Shown here one piece after another: positions 36,932 to 48,290 of a stretch of DNA of 64,000 bases. This stretch comes from Letharia columbiana (Eukaryota > Ascomycota > Lecanoromycetes > Lecanorales > Parmeliaceae), in assembly GCF_014066305.1 (NCBI RefSeq), contig NW_023501069.1, forward strand, positions 1 through 64,000, given 5' to 3'. How positions within the stretch are numbered: position 1 is the first letter of the stretch; every line of letters starts with the position of its first letter. The notes beneath the pieces are model-generated. The model worked only from the letters and a program-made list of their open reading frames with translations. It had not been told where the DNA came from and did not search any database. The translations under genes and the position numbers were made by a program.

Positions 36932-37114
36932 TATTATAATATTAGCTCCTTCGACTATCGTATATATATCGCGTATTATTAGAGCTAGTAATTACTAGCT
37001 ATTATTAGCTATCTATTTTATATATATAAATATTCGTATATTTCATAAATTAATAATTAGTCTTTTAGTTATAATTATTTAATTTCTAATATATCTAATA
37101 TTCTACTTTCAATA
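36932..37114 (+). repeat. 3' LTR of TRIM2
   Basis: 183 bp, TATTATAATATTAGCTCC to TACTTTCAATA, followed by the duplication ATAAT. Confidence 0.88.
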
Positions 37115-37119
37115 ATAAT

Positions 37120-37383
37120 AGCGAATAATATATATTACGCTTATTTAGTAATTCTAATATATTTTAAATATATTATATTTTTAAATTAACTATATATAAT
37201 ATTTAGAGATAGTATAATAATAATTAGCGAAGTCTACTTAGCTCTTATTTCTATATTTTAAAAAAAAATTAATATTATTTATAAACGCGTTATCTTTAAT
37301 TTATTTATATAAAACTCGATAATAATAGCGAGTATTAAGTATAATATTAAAAATTAAATTCGCTTTTTACTTCTTTATAATTA
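37120..37383. other. Continuation of the TRIM2 host sequence
   Basis: Unclassified RIP debris that picks up where 36096 stops. It ends at the M-family fragment. Confidence 0.35.
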
Positions 37384-37545
37384 GACGAGTAAAGGCCTAT
37401 GAATTAAATTCATAACCATTTTTTTGATTAGGGCTGTCGAGTAAATTTGATAAGCGATCTTTGATGAGCGAACTTTGGTAAACGATATTTGAGCTCCTTA
37501 CTTCTTTATAGTTATAAGACCGAATTTTATTTCTTTACTCTTTAA
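37384..37545 (+). repeat. M-family terminal fragment (M3)
   Basis: ACGAGTAAAGGCCTATGAAT, then the T-run, GATTAGGGCTGTCGAGTAAA and the GAGCGATCTTTG block. This is the best preserved version of the M terminus, with TpG retained. Similarity fades after about 37545. Confidence 0.75.
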
Positions 37546-38122
37546 ATATATATAATTTTTTTTAAGATATATACTAAATAATAAAAGATAGTATTTTTAA
37601 TAGAGAGTTAATAGAATATTAGAGAGCTAATAGAATATAATTAATAACTTATATAAAAGCGTTAGATAGCGCTAGAATAAAAGAATAATCTAAATACTAT
37701 ATAATAATAGTATTAATAATATAACTATAATAGATAGAAAGATATTAATATTATTAGATAAAAAAAAAAGCTAATTATATATTTATATTTAAATCTATTA
37801 AAATAAAAATAAGTAAAAATATTCGAATTTTTAATTTATTATCTTTATTTTTTAGATAAAGCTTATATTATTTATTTATATATTTAAAATTTAATATATA
37901 AAATCTTTTATTATCTTTATCTTAATATATTTAAAATTTTAAGTATATTAATAAGGAATATAATAAGAAAGAATCTTATTTAATTTTAATTCTAATTAAA
38001 TCTCGCTTTTTTTAAATTAATTTTTAATAAAAGATGTTAGAAGAATATATCTAAGATTAATATAAAGAAGTAGAAAATTTAAGCTCTAGATTAAAAAAAT
38101 AGATATTTAATTTTATAAAAGA
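37546..38122. other. Unclassified RIP-degraded tract
   Basis: AT-rich sequence between an M fragment and an R1 copy. No frame or repeat recognised. Confidence 0.35.
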
Positions 38123-38699
38123 ACAAGTAAAGGCCCATGAATTAAATTTATGAAGTTGAATTTTTCTAAGTTAAATCGAATTTTAGCCCTAGCCCTAAGT
38201 TAAATCGAACTCTAATCGCTTACTATACGTTTTTAACCTACTTTTATTACTATAAAATTAATTTAATCTATATAATATATAGATATATATATACGAAGAG
38301 AGGCGCGCTAAGGTTTAATTAGAAAGGTATATTAAATATAAAGAATTAATTCGTAATAATTATCTATAAAAAATAGAGAAAGACTATATTCTTATAATAA
38401 GAAGTATTAAAATATCGAAAAGAAATAAAGATAACGTATTAATTAGTGGTGTAAATTCTATAATATCTTCTATCGTAGTAAAATCTTTCGAATAATAAGA
38501 TAGCTATAGACATCGAACGATTTTAATTCGTCTAAATATATATCGTTCGATATTCCTTCTATAGAGGCCTAATTAACTATAATCATCGTAGTAGATTCTT
38601 CTCTTATAACGTTATTATAGTAATATACTATATTAATATAAAGAGAATAATAGGCTAAGTTATAGTAGTATTCTCCGCTTACTAAGTAATAATTTAATA

Positions 38700-39470
38700 T
38701 AACGTATAACGTAGGATCTTAAAGAGCTAAGCCGTATTCTTAACGATAATAATCTTATTACCGCTTAATTTCTCCGTAGTATTCTCCGTAGTATTCTCCA
38801 TAGTATTCTCCGCATTTGCCTATTATAGTTTCTTCTCTTACTTCTTCTCTTATAGATTATTAGACTAAGTAACTAGCTAGAGTAGCTTATAACTAAGTAT
38901 AATAACTAAGTGAATAACTAATATAACGTGAAATCTTAAAGAGCTAAGCCGTATTCTTAATAATAATAGCCTTATTACCGCTTAATTTCTCCGTAGTATT
39001 CTTCGCATTTATCTATTATAGTTCCTTCTCTTACTTCTTCTCTTATAGAGTATTAGACTAAGTAGCTAGCTAAGTAGCTAACTAAGTAAATAACTAATAT
39101 AACGTGGAATCTTAAAGAGCTAAGCCGTATTCTTAACGATGATGGCCTTATTACCGCTTAATTTCTCCGTAATATTCTCCGCATTTACCTATTATAGTTT
39201 CTTCTCTTACTTCTTCTCTTATAGAGTATTAGATTAAGTAGCTAGCTAAGTAGCTAACTAAGTAAATAACTAATATAACGTAGAATCTTAAAGAGCTAAG
39301 CCGTATTCTTAACGATAATAGCCTTATTATTACTTAATTTCTTCGTAGTATTCTTCGCATTTATCTATTATAGTTTCTTCTCTTACTTCTTCTCTTATAA
39401 AGTATTAGACTAAGTAACTAGCTAAATAATTAACTAAATAGATAACTAAGTAACTAGTTAACGATCTAAC
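38700..39470 (+). repeat. About 176-bp tandem array in R1 copy c (4 units)
   Basis: Unit starts at about 38715, 38932, 39107 and 39283. The first unit is longer because it carries extra copies of a 12-15 bp GTAGTATTCTCC motif. In one plus-strand frame each unit reads LKELSRILND, then Ala-Gln-Phe-Leu-Arg, a Leu-rich block and SSQLSKQITNIT, provided TAA/TAG are read as Gln. Unit length near a multiple of 3 and the shared frame argue that it was coding. Confidence 0.75.
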
Positions 39471-39559
39471 TAATTAACGATCTAGCTATTAACGATCTAA
39501 CTAAGTAGATTACTAAGCTAATAGAATAGATAGTATTAACTAAGTGGCTAATCGAGTAT

Positions 39560-39970
39560 CGCTAGCTTAAGAGAAGTATATAAAAGAGAACGATAGCTAT
39601 AAATTCGTTTAGACTCTTTTTAAGAGTCTTTTAACGCGTTTATAAGTAGTAGTAGATAGCTATTAAGCTCGCTTATAATCTCGATTACTAGTAGTAGCGA
39701 ATTTATCGAAAAGTAATCTAGAGACGTTAATAAGGGGTTTAAAAGACGGGCGAAATAGATATATATCTAAAGCGTTTAATAACGTTTTCGCGAGGGATAT
39801 CGAGAATAATTATATTTATATTAGTAAATTAATAGAATAATAAAAGAAGAATAATTATATAAATAGATGAAAGAATTATTATTCGATCTCGAACGCGTCT
39901 AATATAACTACTATAACTATTATATTTAAATATTTATTTAATCTATTAATAGTAGATTAAACTTTATAAT
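39560..39970 (+). pseudogene. R1 conserved frame relic, function unknown
   Basis: Continues the frame of the tandem array. It reads FVQTLFKSLLTR..., a Ser/Leu stretch, KGFKRR-like basic residues, then FNNVFARDIENNYIYISKLI and a KKNNYINR stretch, with TAA/TAG as presumed Gln/Trp. The same frame can be followed in copy d (42850-43440, two versions) and fragment b (30850-31150). I recognise no family. Its repetitive, helical, Leu/Gln-rich character suggests a coiled-coil protein. No promoter, start or intact copy is visible. Confidence 0.45.
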
Positions 39971-40231
39971 TTTTATAGCGTTAGAAAGCGTAAAGCGTAA
40001 AGCGAGCTTTATAATTTAAGAAATTATAAAGTAACTATATATATCGTAAGCTAAGTACTTTAAAGTATAAGACTTCTATATATAAATTTTTAATAAGAAA
40101 GCTCGAGAGAGCTAGCGGGCTAACTTAGTTAGTCTAGCTAAAAGGCGTAATAACCTCGAATTTATAATTAACTATATATATAAATTTAAGATTTTCTAAT
40201 TTAGCTCTATCTTATTCTTTTATATATACTA

Positions 40232-41444
40232 ATTATTATATATCTTCGCTATCTTATTAATAGAAGATAGATTTTAAAAATAAAAATAATAATAATAGCT
40301 TTAAATATACGCTTCGAAATTTTATTATAAACTACTTAATTTAATTATATTATTAATAAAAATTAATTCTAAATATTTAGAGTTATAATATACTATTAAA
40401 TAAAGAAAAGAATAATAAGCTTAATAAGTTTAAGATAAAGATCGCTCTATTAAAAGATAGCTCTACTATTTAATCTTTAATATCTATCTCTAAATTTAAA
40501 AAAATAAGCATTTTTAAAGATTTTTTTAAAAAAGTATTAAATAAAGTTAATAATATCTCCGCTAATATATATATAACTTTTAATAAGCTTAAAATTTATT
40601 ATTAATTTATATATTTAGTAAAATTTAGAATAGCTTTTTATACTTCTATTATTAGAGCTATATAAAAAGATAGAATTATAAAATAGAGTTAAAAATAGAA
40701 AAAGAGTAATAATAGAATTAATTAAAATAAAAGTAATTAAAAGATTTATATTATTTAGAATATATAGATATAATTCTTAGCTCTATACTTATTATAATAT
40801 TTATATTAATAATTTATAAATTAAGATTTAAGATTATATTAAGAATAATAAGAATTACGCTTTCGAAAGTATCTTTAAATATATATCGTTTATTAAATTT
40901 TTTATCTTTAAATATTCTCTTAATATATTTAATTAAATCTTCGACTTTATAAATAAATATATTAATATTATAAAGTCTAATACGAAATTAATACTTTATT
41001 TCTACTTTAAAAATAAATTCTTCTATTCTATTCTCTACTTTTTCGTTATATATCTATTTCTAATATATTTTAAAATATATAAATTAACTTTATTATAAGA
41101 GTTAAGCTTTATATAAATTAGATAATAAATTTATAAGTCTTATATAACTCTAAATATAATCGAAATTCTTTTTTAGCGTAGATCTCTATTATAGTAAAAT
41201 CTAAGAAGTATTATATTAATATTAAAGATTTTATATATATTAAATCGAAGAAATACTATTTTAAATATAAATCTATTAATTTAATTAAATCGAATAAAGA
41301 TATTAATTATCTATTTCTAAGAACTTCCGCCTTTAAAATAAATATATCTATTTATACTATAAGCTCTATCTTAATCTAAAAAATATATAATCTTTATTTT
41401 CTCTATCTTCTATATAACTCTATCTACTTTCTTATTATAATTCT
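40232..41444. other. Unclassified RIP-degraded tract between R1 copies
   Basis: 1.2 kb of AT-rich debris. Possible decayed plus-strand frame (Lys/Ile/Asn-rich), but no domain recognised. Confidence 0.35.
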
Positions 41445-41889
41445 ATAAGTAAAGACCTATAAATTAAATTCATGAAGTTGGATTTTTCTAAGTTAAATAA
41501 AGTTGAAATTTTTCAAGTTAAATGAAATTTTAGCTCTAGTTCTAAGTTAAATCGAACTCTAATCGCTTACTATACGTTTTTAACCTACTTTTATTACTAC
41601 GAAATTAATTTAATCTATATAGTATATAGATATATATATGCGAAGAGAGACGCGTTAAGATCTAATTAGAAAGGTATAATAATTACCTATAAAAAAAGAG
41701 AAAGACTATATTCTTATAATAAGAAGTATTAAAATATCGAAAAGAAATAAAGATAGTATATTAATTAGTGGTGTAAATCCTATAATATCTTCTATCGTAG
41801 TAAAATTTTTCGAATAATAAAATAGCTGTAGATATCGGACGGTTTCAATTCGTTTAAATATGTATTATTTCGAAGTAATGATTTGATAT

Positions 41890-42580
41890 GGAACCGTGGA
41901 GAGCATATAACGTGGGATCTTGGAGAGCTAAGCTGTGTTCTTAATGCTAAGAGTCTTATTATCGCTTAATTTCTCCGTAGTATTCTCTATAGTATTCTCC
42001 GCAGTGTTCTCCGCATTTGCCTATTATAGTTTCTTCTCTTACTCCTTAATATAGTAAGAATAATAGACTAAATTGCAATAGTATTCTCCGCTTACTAAGT
42101 GATAATTTAATATAAAATCGTAGAGAGTATATAACGTGGGATCTTGAAGAGCTAAGCCGTATTCTTAGTGCTAAAGATCTTATTACCGCTTAGTTTCTCC
42201 GTAGTATTCTCTATAGTATTCTCCGTAGTATTCTCCGCATTTATCTATTATAGTTTCTTCTCTTACTTCTTAATATAGTAAAGATAATAGACTAAGTTAT
42301 AGTAATATTCTTCGCTTACTAAGTAATAATTTAATATAAAATCGTAGAGAGTATATAACGTGAGATCTTAGAGAGTTAAGTTATATTCTTAATACTAAAA
42401 ATCTTATTATCGCTTAGTTTCTTCGTAATATTCTTTATATTCGCTTACTATATTAACTTCTCTTATACTAACTAAGTAAATTAATATAAGATCGTAGAGA
42501 GTAGATCTATTATATTACTATTACTAATAACTATCTTCGTAATATTCTTCGTAATATTCTCCGTATTCGCCTATTATAGA
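41890..42580 (+). repeat. Tandem array in R1 copy d
   Basis: At least three long units beginning AACGTGGGATCTTGGAGAGC, AACGTGGGATCTTGAAGAGC and AACGTGAGATCTTAGAGAGT (41911, 42138 and 42358 or so), about 225 bp apart. Each holds runs of TAGTATTCTCC. Units are longer than the 176-bp units of copy c. Confidence 0.7.
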
Positions 42581-42642
42581 TTCTTCTCTTATTTAATTAA
42601 GTACGATATTGAGTATCGAGAGTAAATATATTTATATTAATA

Positions 42643-42764
42643 AAATTAATAGAATTAATAGAATTAATAGAATTAATAGAATTAATAATTAATATATTAA
42701 TAGAATTAATATAATTAATAGAATTAATAGAATTAATAGAATTAATAGAATTAATAGAATAATA
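42643..42764 (+). repeat. 9-bp minisatellite ATTAATAGA
   Basis: About a dozen 9-bp units with small breaks. In frame they read Ile-Asn-Arg repeats. A shorter version (three units) is at 43333-43362. Copies b and c have no expansion there. Confidence 0.8.
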
Positions 42765-43742
42765 GTAAAAGAATAATAATTATATAAATAGATGAAAGGA
42801 TTATTATTCGATTTCGAACGCGTTTAATATAATTATAATATTTAAATATTAGTTTAACTTATCTATCGCTAACTTAAGAGAAGTATATAGAAGAGAATAT
42901 ATTCGTTTAGACTCTTTTTAAGAGTTTTTTAACGCGTTTATAAGTAGTAGTAGATAGCTATTAAACTCGCTTACGACCTCGATTACTAGTAATAACGAAT
43001 TTATCGAGAGATAATCTAGAGACATTAATAGAGACTCTAAGAGGCGAATAAAAGAAGTATATATATCTAAATCGGACGCGTTTAATATAATTATAATATT
43101 TAAATATTAGTTTAACTCATCTATCGCTAACTTAAGAAGAAGAGAATATATTCGTTTAAGCTCTTTTTAAGGGTTTTTTAACGCGTTTATAAGTAGTAAT
43201 AGATAGCTATTAAGCTCGCTTACGGCCTCGATTACTAGTAGTAACGAATTCGCCGAGAGATAGCTTAAAGGCGTTAGTAAGAGACTCTAATTAGGCGAGG
43301 GATATCGAAGACGATTATGTTCATATTAGTGGAATTAATAGAATTAATAGAATTAATAGAATAATAAAAGAATAATAATTACATAAATAGATAAAAGAAT
43401 TATTATTCGATTTCGGACGCGTTAACTACTATAACTATTATATTTAAATATTCATTTAATTTACTAATAGTAGATTAAACTTTATAATTTTTATAGCGTT
43501 AGAAAGCGTAAAGCGAGATCTATAATTTAAGAAATTATAAAGTAACTATATATATCGCAAGCTGAGTACTTTAAAGTATAAAACTTCTATATATAAATTT
43601 TTAATAAGGGAGCTTAAGAGGGCTATCGAGTTAACTTAGCTAATCTAATTAAAAAGCGTAGCGAATTCGAATTTATAATTAACTGCACATATAAATTCAA
43701 GATTTTCAAGCTTAGTCTTATCTTATTCTTTTATATATACTA

Positions 43743-44469
43743 ATAAGAGTATTATATTTTATTATATATTACTATTCTATTAAATTAAAAGAATATTAGA
43801 TTTTTAATAAAAATATAATATTACGATATTTATAATATATAATATTTACTTTATAAGATAAATATTTCTTAAAATATATATTTAGATATTTTTTAGATGA
43901 GTTTAATTTTATAATATTTATTTAGTAAAGTAAGTTTATAATATATATAGAATTAAGATATTAATTTAAAGAAAGAGTTATTTTTAAAGAGTATTCTTAT
44001 AAATTAAGTAATTCTCTTTTATTATCTAATATTATATTATAGAATTATATTTATTATAAACTAATTAAAATAGTAAAATATATAATTATTAGATATTTTT
44101 AGAATAAGATTATCGAATATATTCTAGCTATTATAAAATTATAAAGAGTATTTATTTAATATTATATTAGTTAATATAATATATTTAAATAATAAAAACG
44201 TTCTTTATAATAGTAATATATTCTATTTTATTATTATTATTATAGAATTATATCTAATATCTATTAATCTTATTTATTAATTTTATCTATTATACTTACT
44301 CGAGTCTTATCTTTAAGCTTTAATATTCTAAGAGTATTATTTATATCTCTATCTACTCTATCTCTATAAAATAAATACTATAATTTTAAATAGAAAACTT
44401 ACTTTTATAATCTTCTAATATTAACTTTAACTAGAATATTAGTTTAATAATATATCGATATATTATAAT
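43743..44469. other. Unclassified RIP-degraded spacer between R1 copies d and e
   Basis: 730 bases without identifiable content, separating two R1 copies in tail-to-tail orientation. Confidence 0.35.
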
Positions 44470-46424
44470 TAGTATATATAAAAGAATAAGATAGAACTAA
44501 ATTAGAAAATCTTAAATTTATATATATAGTTAATTATAAATTCGTTAGATCTACGCTTTTTAATTAGATATCGCGAGTAAATAAATTAGCGTTTATAATT
44601 ATTAAAAATCTATAAAAATCTATATATAGAAGTCTTATAGTCTAAAATAACTAGCTCTCTAAGAATATTATTATTTTATAATTTCGTAAATTATAGAGTT
44701 TAGAATACGCTTTCTAACGATATAAAAATTATATTGTTTAATTTATTATTAATAAATTAAATTAATATTTAAATATAATAATTATATTAAACGCGTCTAG
44801 AATTAAATAATAATCCTTCTATATATTTATATAATTATTCTTTTTTTACTATTTTACTAATATTATTAATTCTATTAATTCTATTAATTCTAATATAAAT
44901 ATATTTATTCTTAATATTTTTATACTTAATTAAATAAGAGAAGAATCTATAATAGATAAATATAAAGAATACTATAGAGAATATTATAGAGATAGTTATT
45001 AATAGTAATAATATAATAGATTTACTCTCTATAATCTTATACTAGCTTAATATTTAATAAAAGAAGAAATTACTATAGTAGATAAATGCGAAGAATATTA
45101 TAAAAATAGTTATTAGTAATAATAATATAATAAATTTACTTTTTATAATTTTATATTAATTTACTTAGCTAATATAAGAGAAGTTATTATAATAAATAAA
45201 TATAGAGAATATTATAAAGAAATTAAGCGGTAATAAGATTTTTAATATTAAGAATATAATTTAGCTCTTTAAAATCTTATATTATATACTCTTTATAATT
45301 TTATATTAAATTATTACTTAGTAAGCGAAGAATATTATTATAATTTAATTTATTATTCTTTATTATATTAAGAAGTAAGAGAAGAAATTATAATAGATAA
45401 ATATAAAGAATACTATAAAGAAATTAAGCGATAATAAAATTATTATTATTAAGAATATAATTTAACTCTCTAAGATCTTATATTATATACTCTTTATAAT
45501 TCTATATTAAATTATTATTTAATAAGCGAAGAATATTATTATAATTTAATTTATTATTTTTATTATATTAAAAAGTAAAAGAAGAAATTATAATAGATAA
45601 ATATAGAGAATATTATAAAGAAACTAAGTGATAATAAAGCTATTATCATTAAGAATACGATTTAACTCTCTAAAATTCTATATTATATAGTCTCTATAAT
45701 TTTATATTAAATTATTATTTAATAAACGAAGAATATTATTATAATTTAATCTATTATTTTTATTATATTAAGAAGTAAGAGAAGAAACTATAATAAGTAA
45801 ATATAAAGAATATTATAGAGAAATTAAGTAGTAATAAGATTATTATTATTAAGAATATAACTTAACTCTTTAAGATCCCATATTATATACTTTTTATAAT
45901 TTTATATTAAATTATTATTTAATAAGCGAAGAATATTATTATAATTTAATTTATTATTTCTATTAAATTAAAATAATATATTACTATAATAATATTATAA
46001 GAGAAGAATCTACTACGATAATTATAGTTAATTAAGCCTCTATAGAAGAAATATCGAATAATATATATTTAGATAAATTAAAATTATTTAATATCTTACT
46101 CTAATAGCTATTTTATTATTTAAAAGATTTTATTATAATAAAAGATAATATAAGATTTACACTACTAATTAATATATTATCTTTATTTCTTTTCGATATT
46201 TCGATACTTCTTACTATAAGAATATAGTCTTTCTCTATTTTTTATAAGTAATTATTATAAATTAATTCTTTATACTTAATATACCTTTCTAATTAAGTCT
46301 TAGTATATCTCTTTTTATATATATATATCTATATATAGGCCAAAAACGTATAGTAAGCGATTAGAGTTCGATTTAACTTAGAAAAATTCAACTCTATAAA
46401 TTTAATTCATGGGCCTTTACTTGT
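44470..46424 (-). repeat. R1 family, inverted copy (e)
   Basis: On the minus strand it starts ACAAGTAAAGGCCCATGAAT (right edge 46424) and ends TATATATACTA at 44470. The tandem array occupies about 44930-45960 with four or more units (ATAGAGAATATTATAAAGAA type). It is heavily RIP-mutated. With copy d it forms a tail-to-tail inverted pair about 0.7 kb apart. Confidence 0.75.
44930..45960 (-). repeat. Tandem array in R1 copy e
   Basis: Repeated blocks with GAAGAATATTATTATAATTT and TATATACTCTTTATAATT, at a spacing of roughly 170-220 bp, on the plus strand. They correspond to the arrays of copies c and d in inverse orientation. Confidence 0.7.
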
Positions 46425-47046
46425 AACTAGATAAAAGAATAATATAGTATCGATAGATTTTCGATAATTAATTATAATGTAAAATAAAATAGATAAATAG
46501 AATATATATAGTATTTACTTTTATCTTTATCTTTATAATCTATCTATATAATTCTCTAAGTCTCGTTATTATTTTATAATTTAAATTAAAAAAGATATAT
46601 AAAGCTAGTTATAACTCTTATCTTTTTTTAAATTAATTACTCTAGACTTAGAGATAAAATCTATTATTATAAATTATTACTCGCTTAGCCTTAATTAACT
46701 TACTATATATTCTCTATTCTATATTATATATTAATAGAGATATATATAAAAATAGTATAAAAAATATTTATTAATATATCTTCTAAAATTATATCTTAAT
46801 AATATATCTTATTTAACATCGTATTAATATACTATTTAGCTAAAGATGTTATTATATAAGATATAATATTCAATAAGCTTCGAAAGCGACTTAAGAAGTC
46901 TAATAGATTTAGAATAGATTTTAAATAGATATACTCGACTAACCTTTCTTATACGAATTATCTACTTTTCGTCTTATATATAAATAGACTCTCTAAGATA
47001 ATTATTATCAACTTAATATATTATAATATTAATTATTTTAATATAT
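46425..47046. other. Unclassified RIP-degraded tract
   Basis: No recognisable feature. It precedes a long degraded frame. Confidence 0.35.
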
Positions 47047-47772
47047 ATGAGATAGTAAGATCTCTTTTAATAAAACTGCGTAATAGCTATATAATTACGA
47101 GATCTAGATACGTAGTTAATAGAATAAATAGATTAGTTATTAGATAAACTAATAACTAAAAAAAGAAAAAAGAAAAAGAAAACTCGTAAGTATTTAAGAC
47201 TTTATTAAATATATTAGATACTCGTCTTAGCTATATAGTTTATAATCTAATAAGCGATATAAGTAAGTCTATTAGTTCGCTTTAAGTACTTCTACTCTTA
47301 TAACTATATTCTCTCTTAGAAGATATAACCTCTAAATCTTATTATTATTACGTCTTATAATTAAATATTATAAACTTATTAATTCTATATATATTATCTA
47401 TTATAATCTATCTAGACTATAACGATTCGCTATATAATAATATTTTAATTATAATAATTATATAGTTATATAATAATTATTTTTAGTATAAAATAATAAT
47501 AACTTATCTACTATAATATCGTTAATATTTATCTAATAAATTTAATAATATCGTTATATTCAATAACTTTAAACAATATATTCTCGCTATCGTCGTCGCT
47601 ATTAAAATAGAATTCTAGTAATTTCAGAGTATCTATCTCCCCCTCACCATTTAATTCTACTCGAAAATAACGTTAAGTAGTTATTAACGCTAAACGACGA
47701 GATCTACGTCTATATAATACGATTAGATTAGATAGTAAGTATAAGATATAGACGCTTTAGGCCTAATTCTTA
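47047..47772 (+). pseudogene. Degraded frame, lysine-rich and serine-rich, function unknown
   Basis: From an ATG at 47047 one frame reads about 240 codons, with only TAA/TAG interruptions that can be former Gln/Trp. It opens Met-Arg-Gln-Gln-Asp-Leu-Phe, has a basic run KKRKKKKKTRK at about 47155-47200 that could be a nuclear signal, and later SLSSSLL followed by FRVSISPSPFNSTRK near 47590-47660, then NAKRRDLRLYN. Absence of TGA is not informative here because RIP destroys TpG. I recognise no family. It lies just outside the left end proposed for the CACTA-like element and might belong to it if that end is misplaced. Confidence 0.4.
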
Positions 47773-48195
47773 AAGAAGAATTTAGAGGCTCTAAAGCTAC
47801 TAGAATATTTATAATTATATAAGAAATAATAAAATAACAACGATAATATATTAATTACACGTCTAAATCGATATAAGAGAGAGATTAGAGCTTATAAGAC
47901 TTCTACGTAAAAGCAGATATCGATTTAGACGTATTTTAGTAGTAATTAGTATAAATCTAGACTTAACGATAATTTAATTATAACGATACTATCTTTATAT
48001 AACGATATATCGTTATAGTCTAGATAGACTATATTAGCTAAAATATAATCTAAACTAATATATACTATAATAGCGTATTTAAATTATTTACCTCGAGGTC
48101 TTCTTAAATATATTAATATATTTATATATTAAATCGCGATAATATCGCTTTACGTATTATTACTATCTAGGCCTCTCGTGTAGATCTAAATCTAT

Positions 48196-48290
48196 TAATT
48201 AACGGTTATATAACGATTTAATAACTATTTAAGATATGTAATCGTTAGTTAACGATTAATTAGCGGTTAATTAACGATTAAATAATAAGT
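48196..48290 (+). repeat. Left subterminal repeat cluster
   Basis: Six or so imperfect copies of a 9-11 bp motif (TTAACGGTTA, TAACGATTTA, TTAACGATTA, TTAGCGGTTA). They are inverted relative to the cluster at 59985. Confidence 0.65.

Larger units (their letters stand above)
36102..37114 (+). mobile_element. Miniature LTR element (TRIM2)
   Basis: 1013 bp, same architecture as TRIM1: LTRs 36102-36282 and 36932-37114, primer site, tandem array and purine-rich end. The target duplication is ATAAT (36097-36101 and 37115-37119). It differs from TRIM1 mostly by C-to-T and G-to-A changes, so this copy is the more RIP-mutated of the two. No coding capacity. Confidence 0.88.
38123..40231 (+). repeat. 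R1 family, full-length copy (c)
   Basis: Runs from ACAAGTAAAGGCCCATGAAT to the TTCTTTTATATATACTA tail. In order: terminal near-palindrome, a stretch with CCCTAGCCCTAAGTTAAATC, a unique 5' region, a four-unit tandem array (38700-39460), a leucine/serine-rich frame (39570-39960) and a conserved 3' tail with GAGAGCTAGCGGGCTAAC. The same order is seen in copies d and e. No target duplication is evident and no transposase is recognised, so the transposition mechanism is open. It is probably a non-autonomous element or a degenerate gene-bearing repeat. Confidence 0.75.
41445..43742 (+). repeat. R1 family, full-length copy (d)
   Basis: Same order as copy c. The 5' part contains a short internal duplication of the AAGTTAAAT... 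segment (41470-41530). The tandem array spans about 41890-42580. The downstream conserved frame (TTTATAAGTAGTAGTAGATA) is present twice, near 42940 and 43185. The tail ends at 43742. The segment 41880-41945 keeps many TpG (TGATTTGATATGGAACCGTG, then GAGAGCATATAACGTGGG), so it shows what R1 looked like before RIP. Confidence 0.75.

Noticed and set aside
38170..38200. CCCTAGCCCTAAG and CCCTAACTCTAAG strings resembling telomere repeats (also at 60340 and 60430)
   Set aside because: Only one or two irregular units, always inside R1 copies and at the same place in the family. This is not a telomere or an interstitial telomere array.
38123..40231. R1 as a Helitron or an LTR element
   Set aside because: No Rep/helicase relic, no CTRR-hairpin end, no direct terminal repeats and no consistent target duplication could be seen. 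The class is left open.
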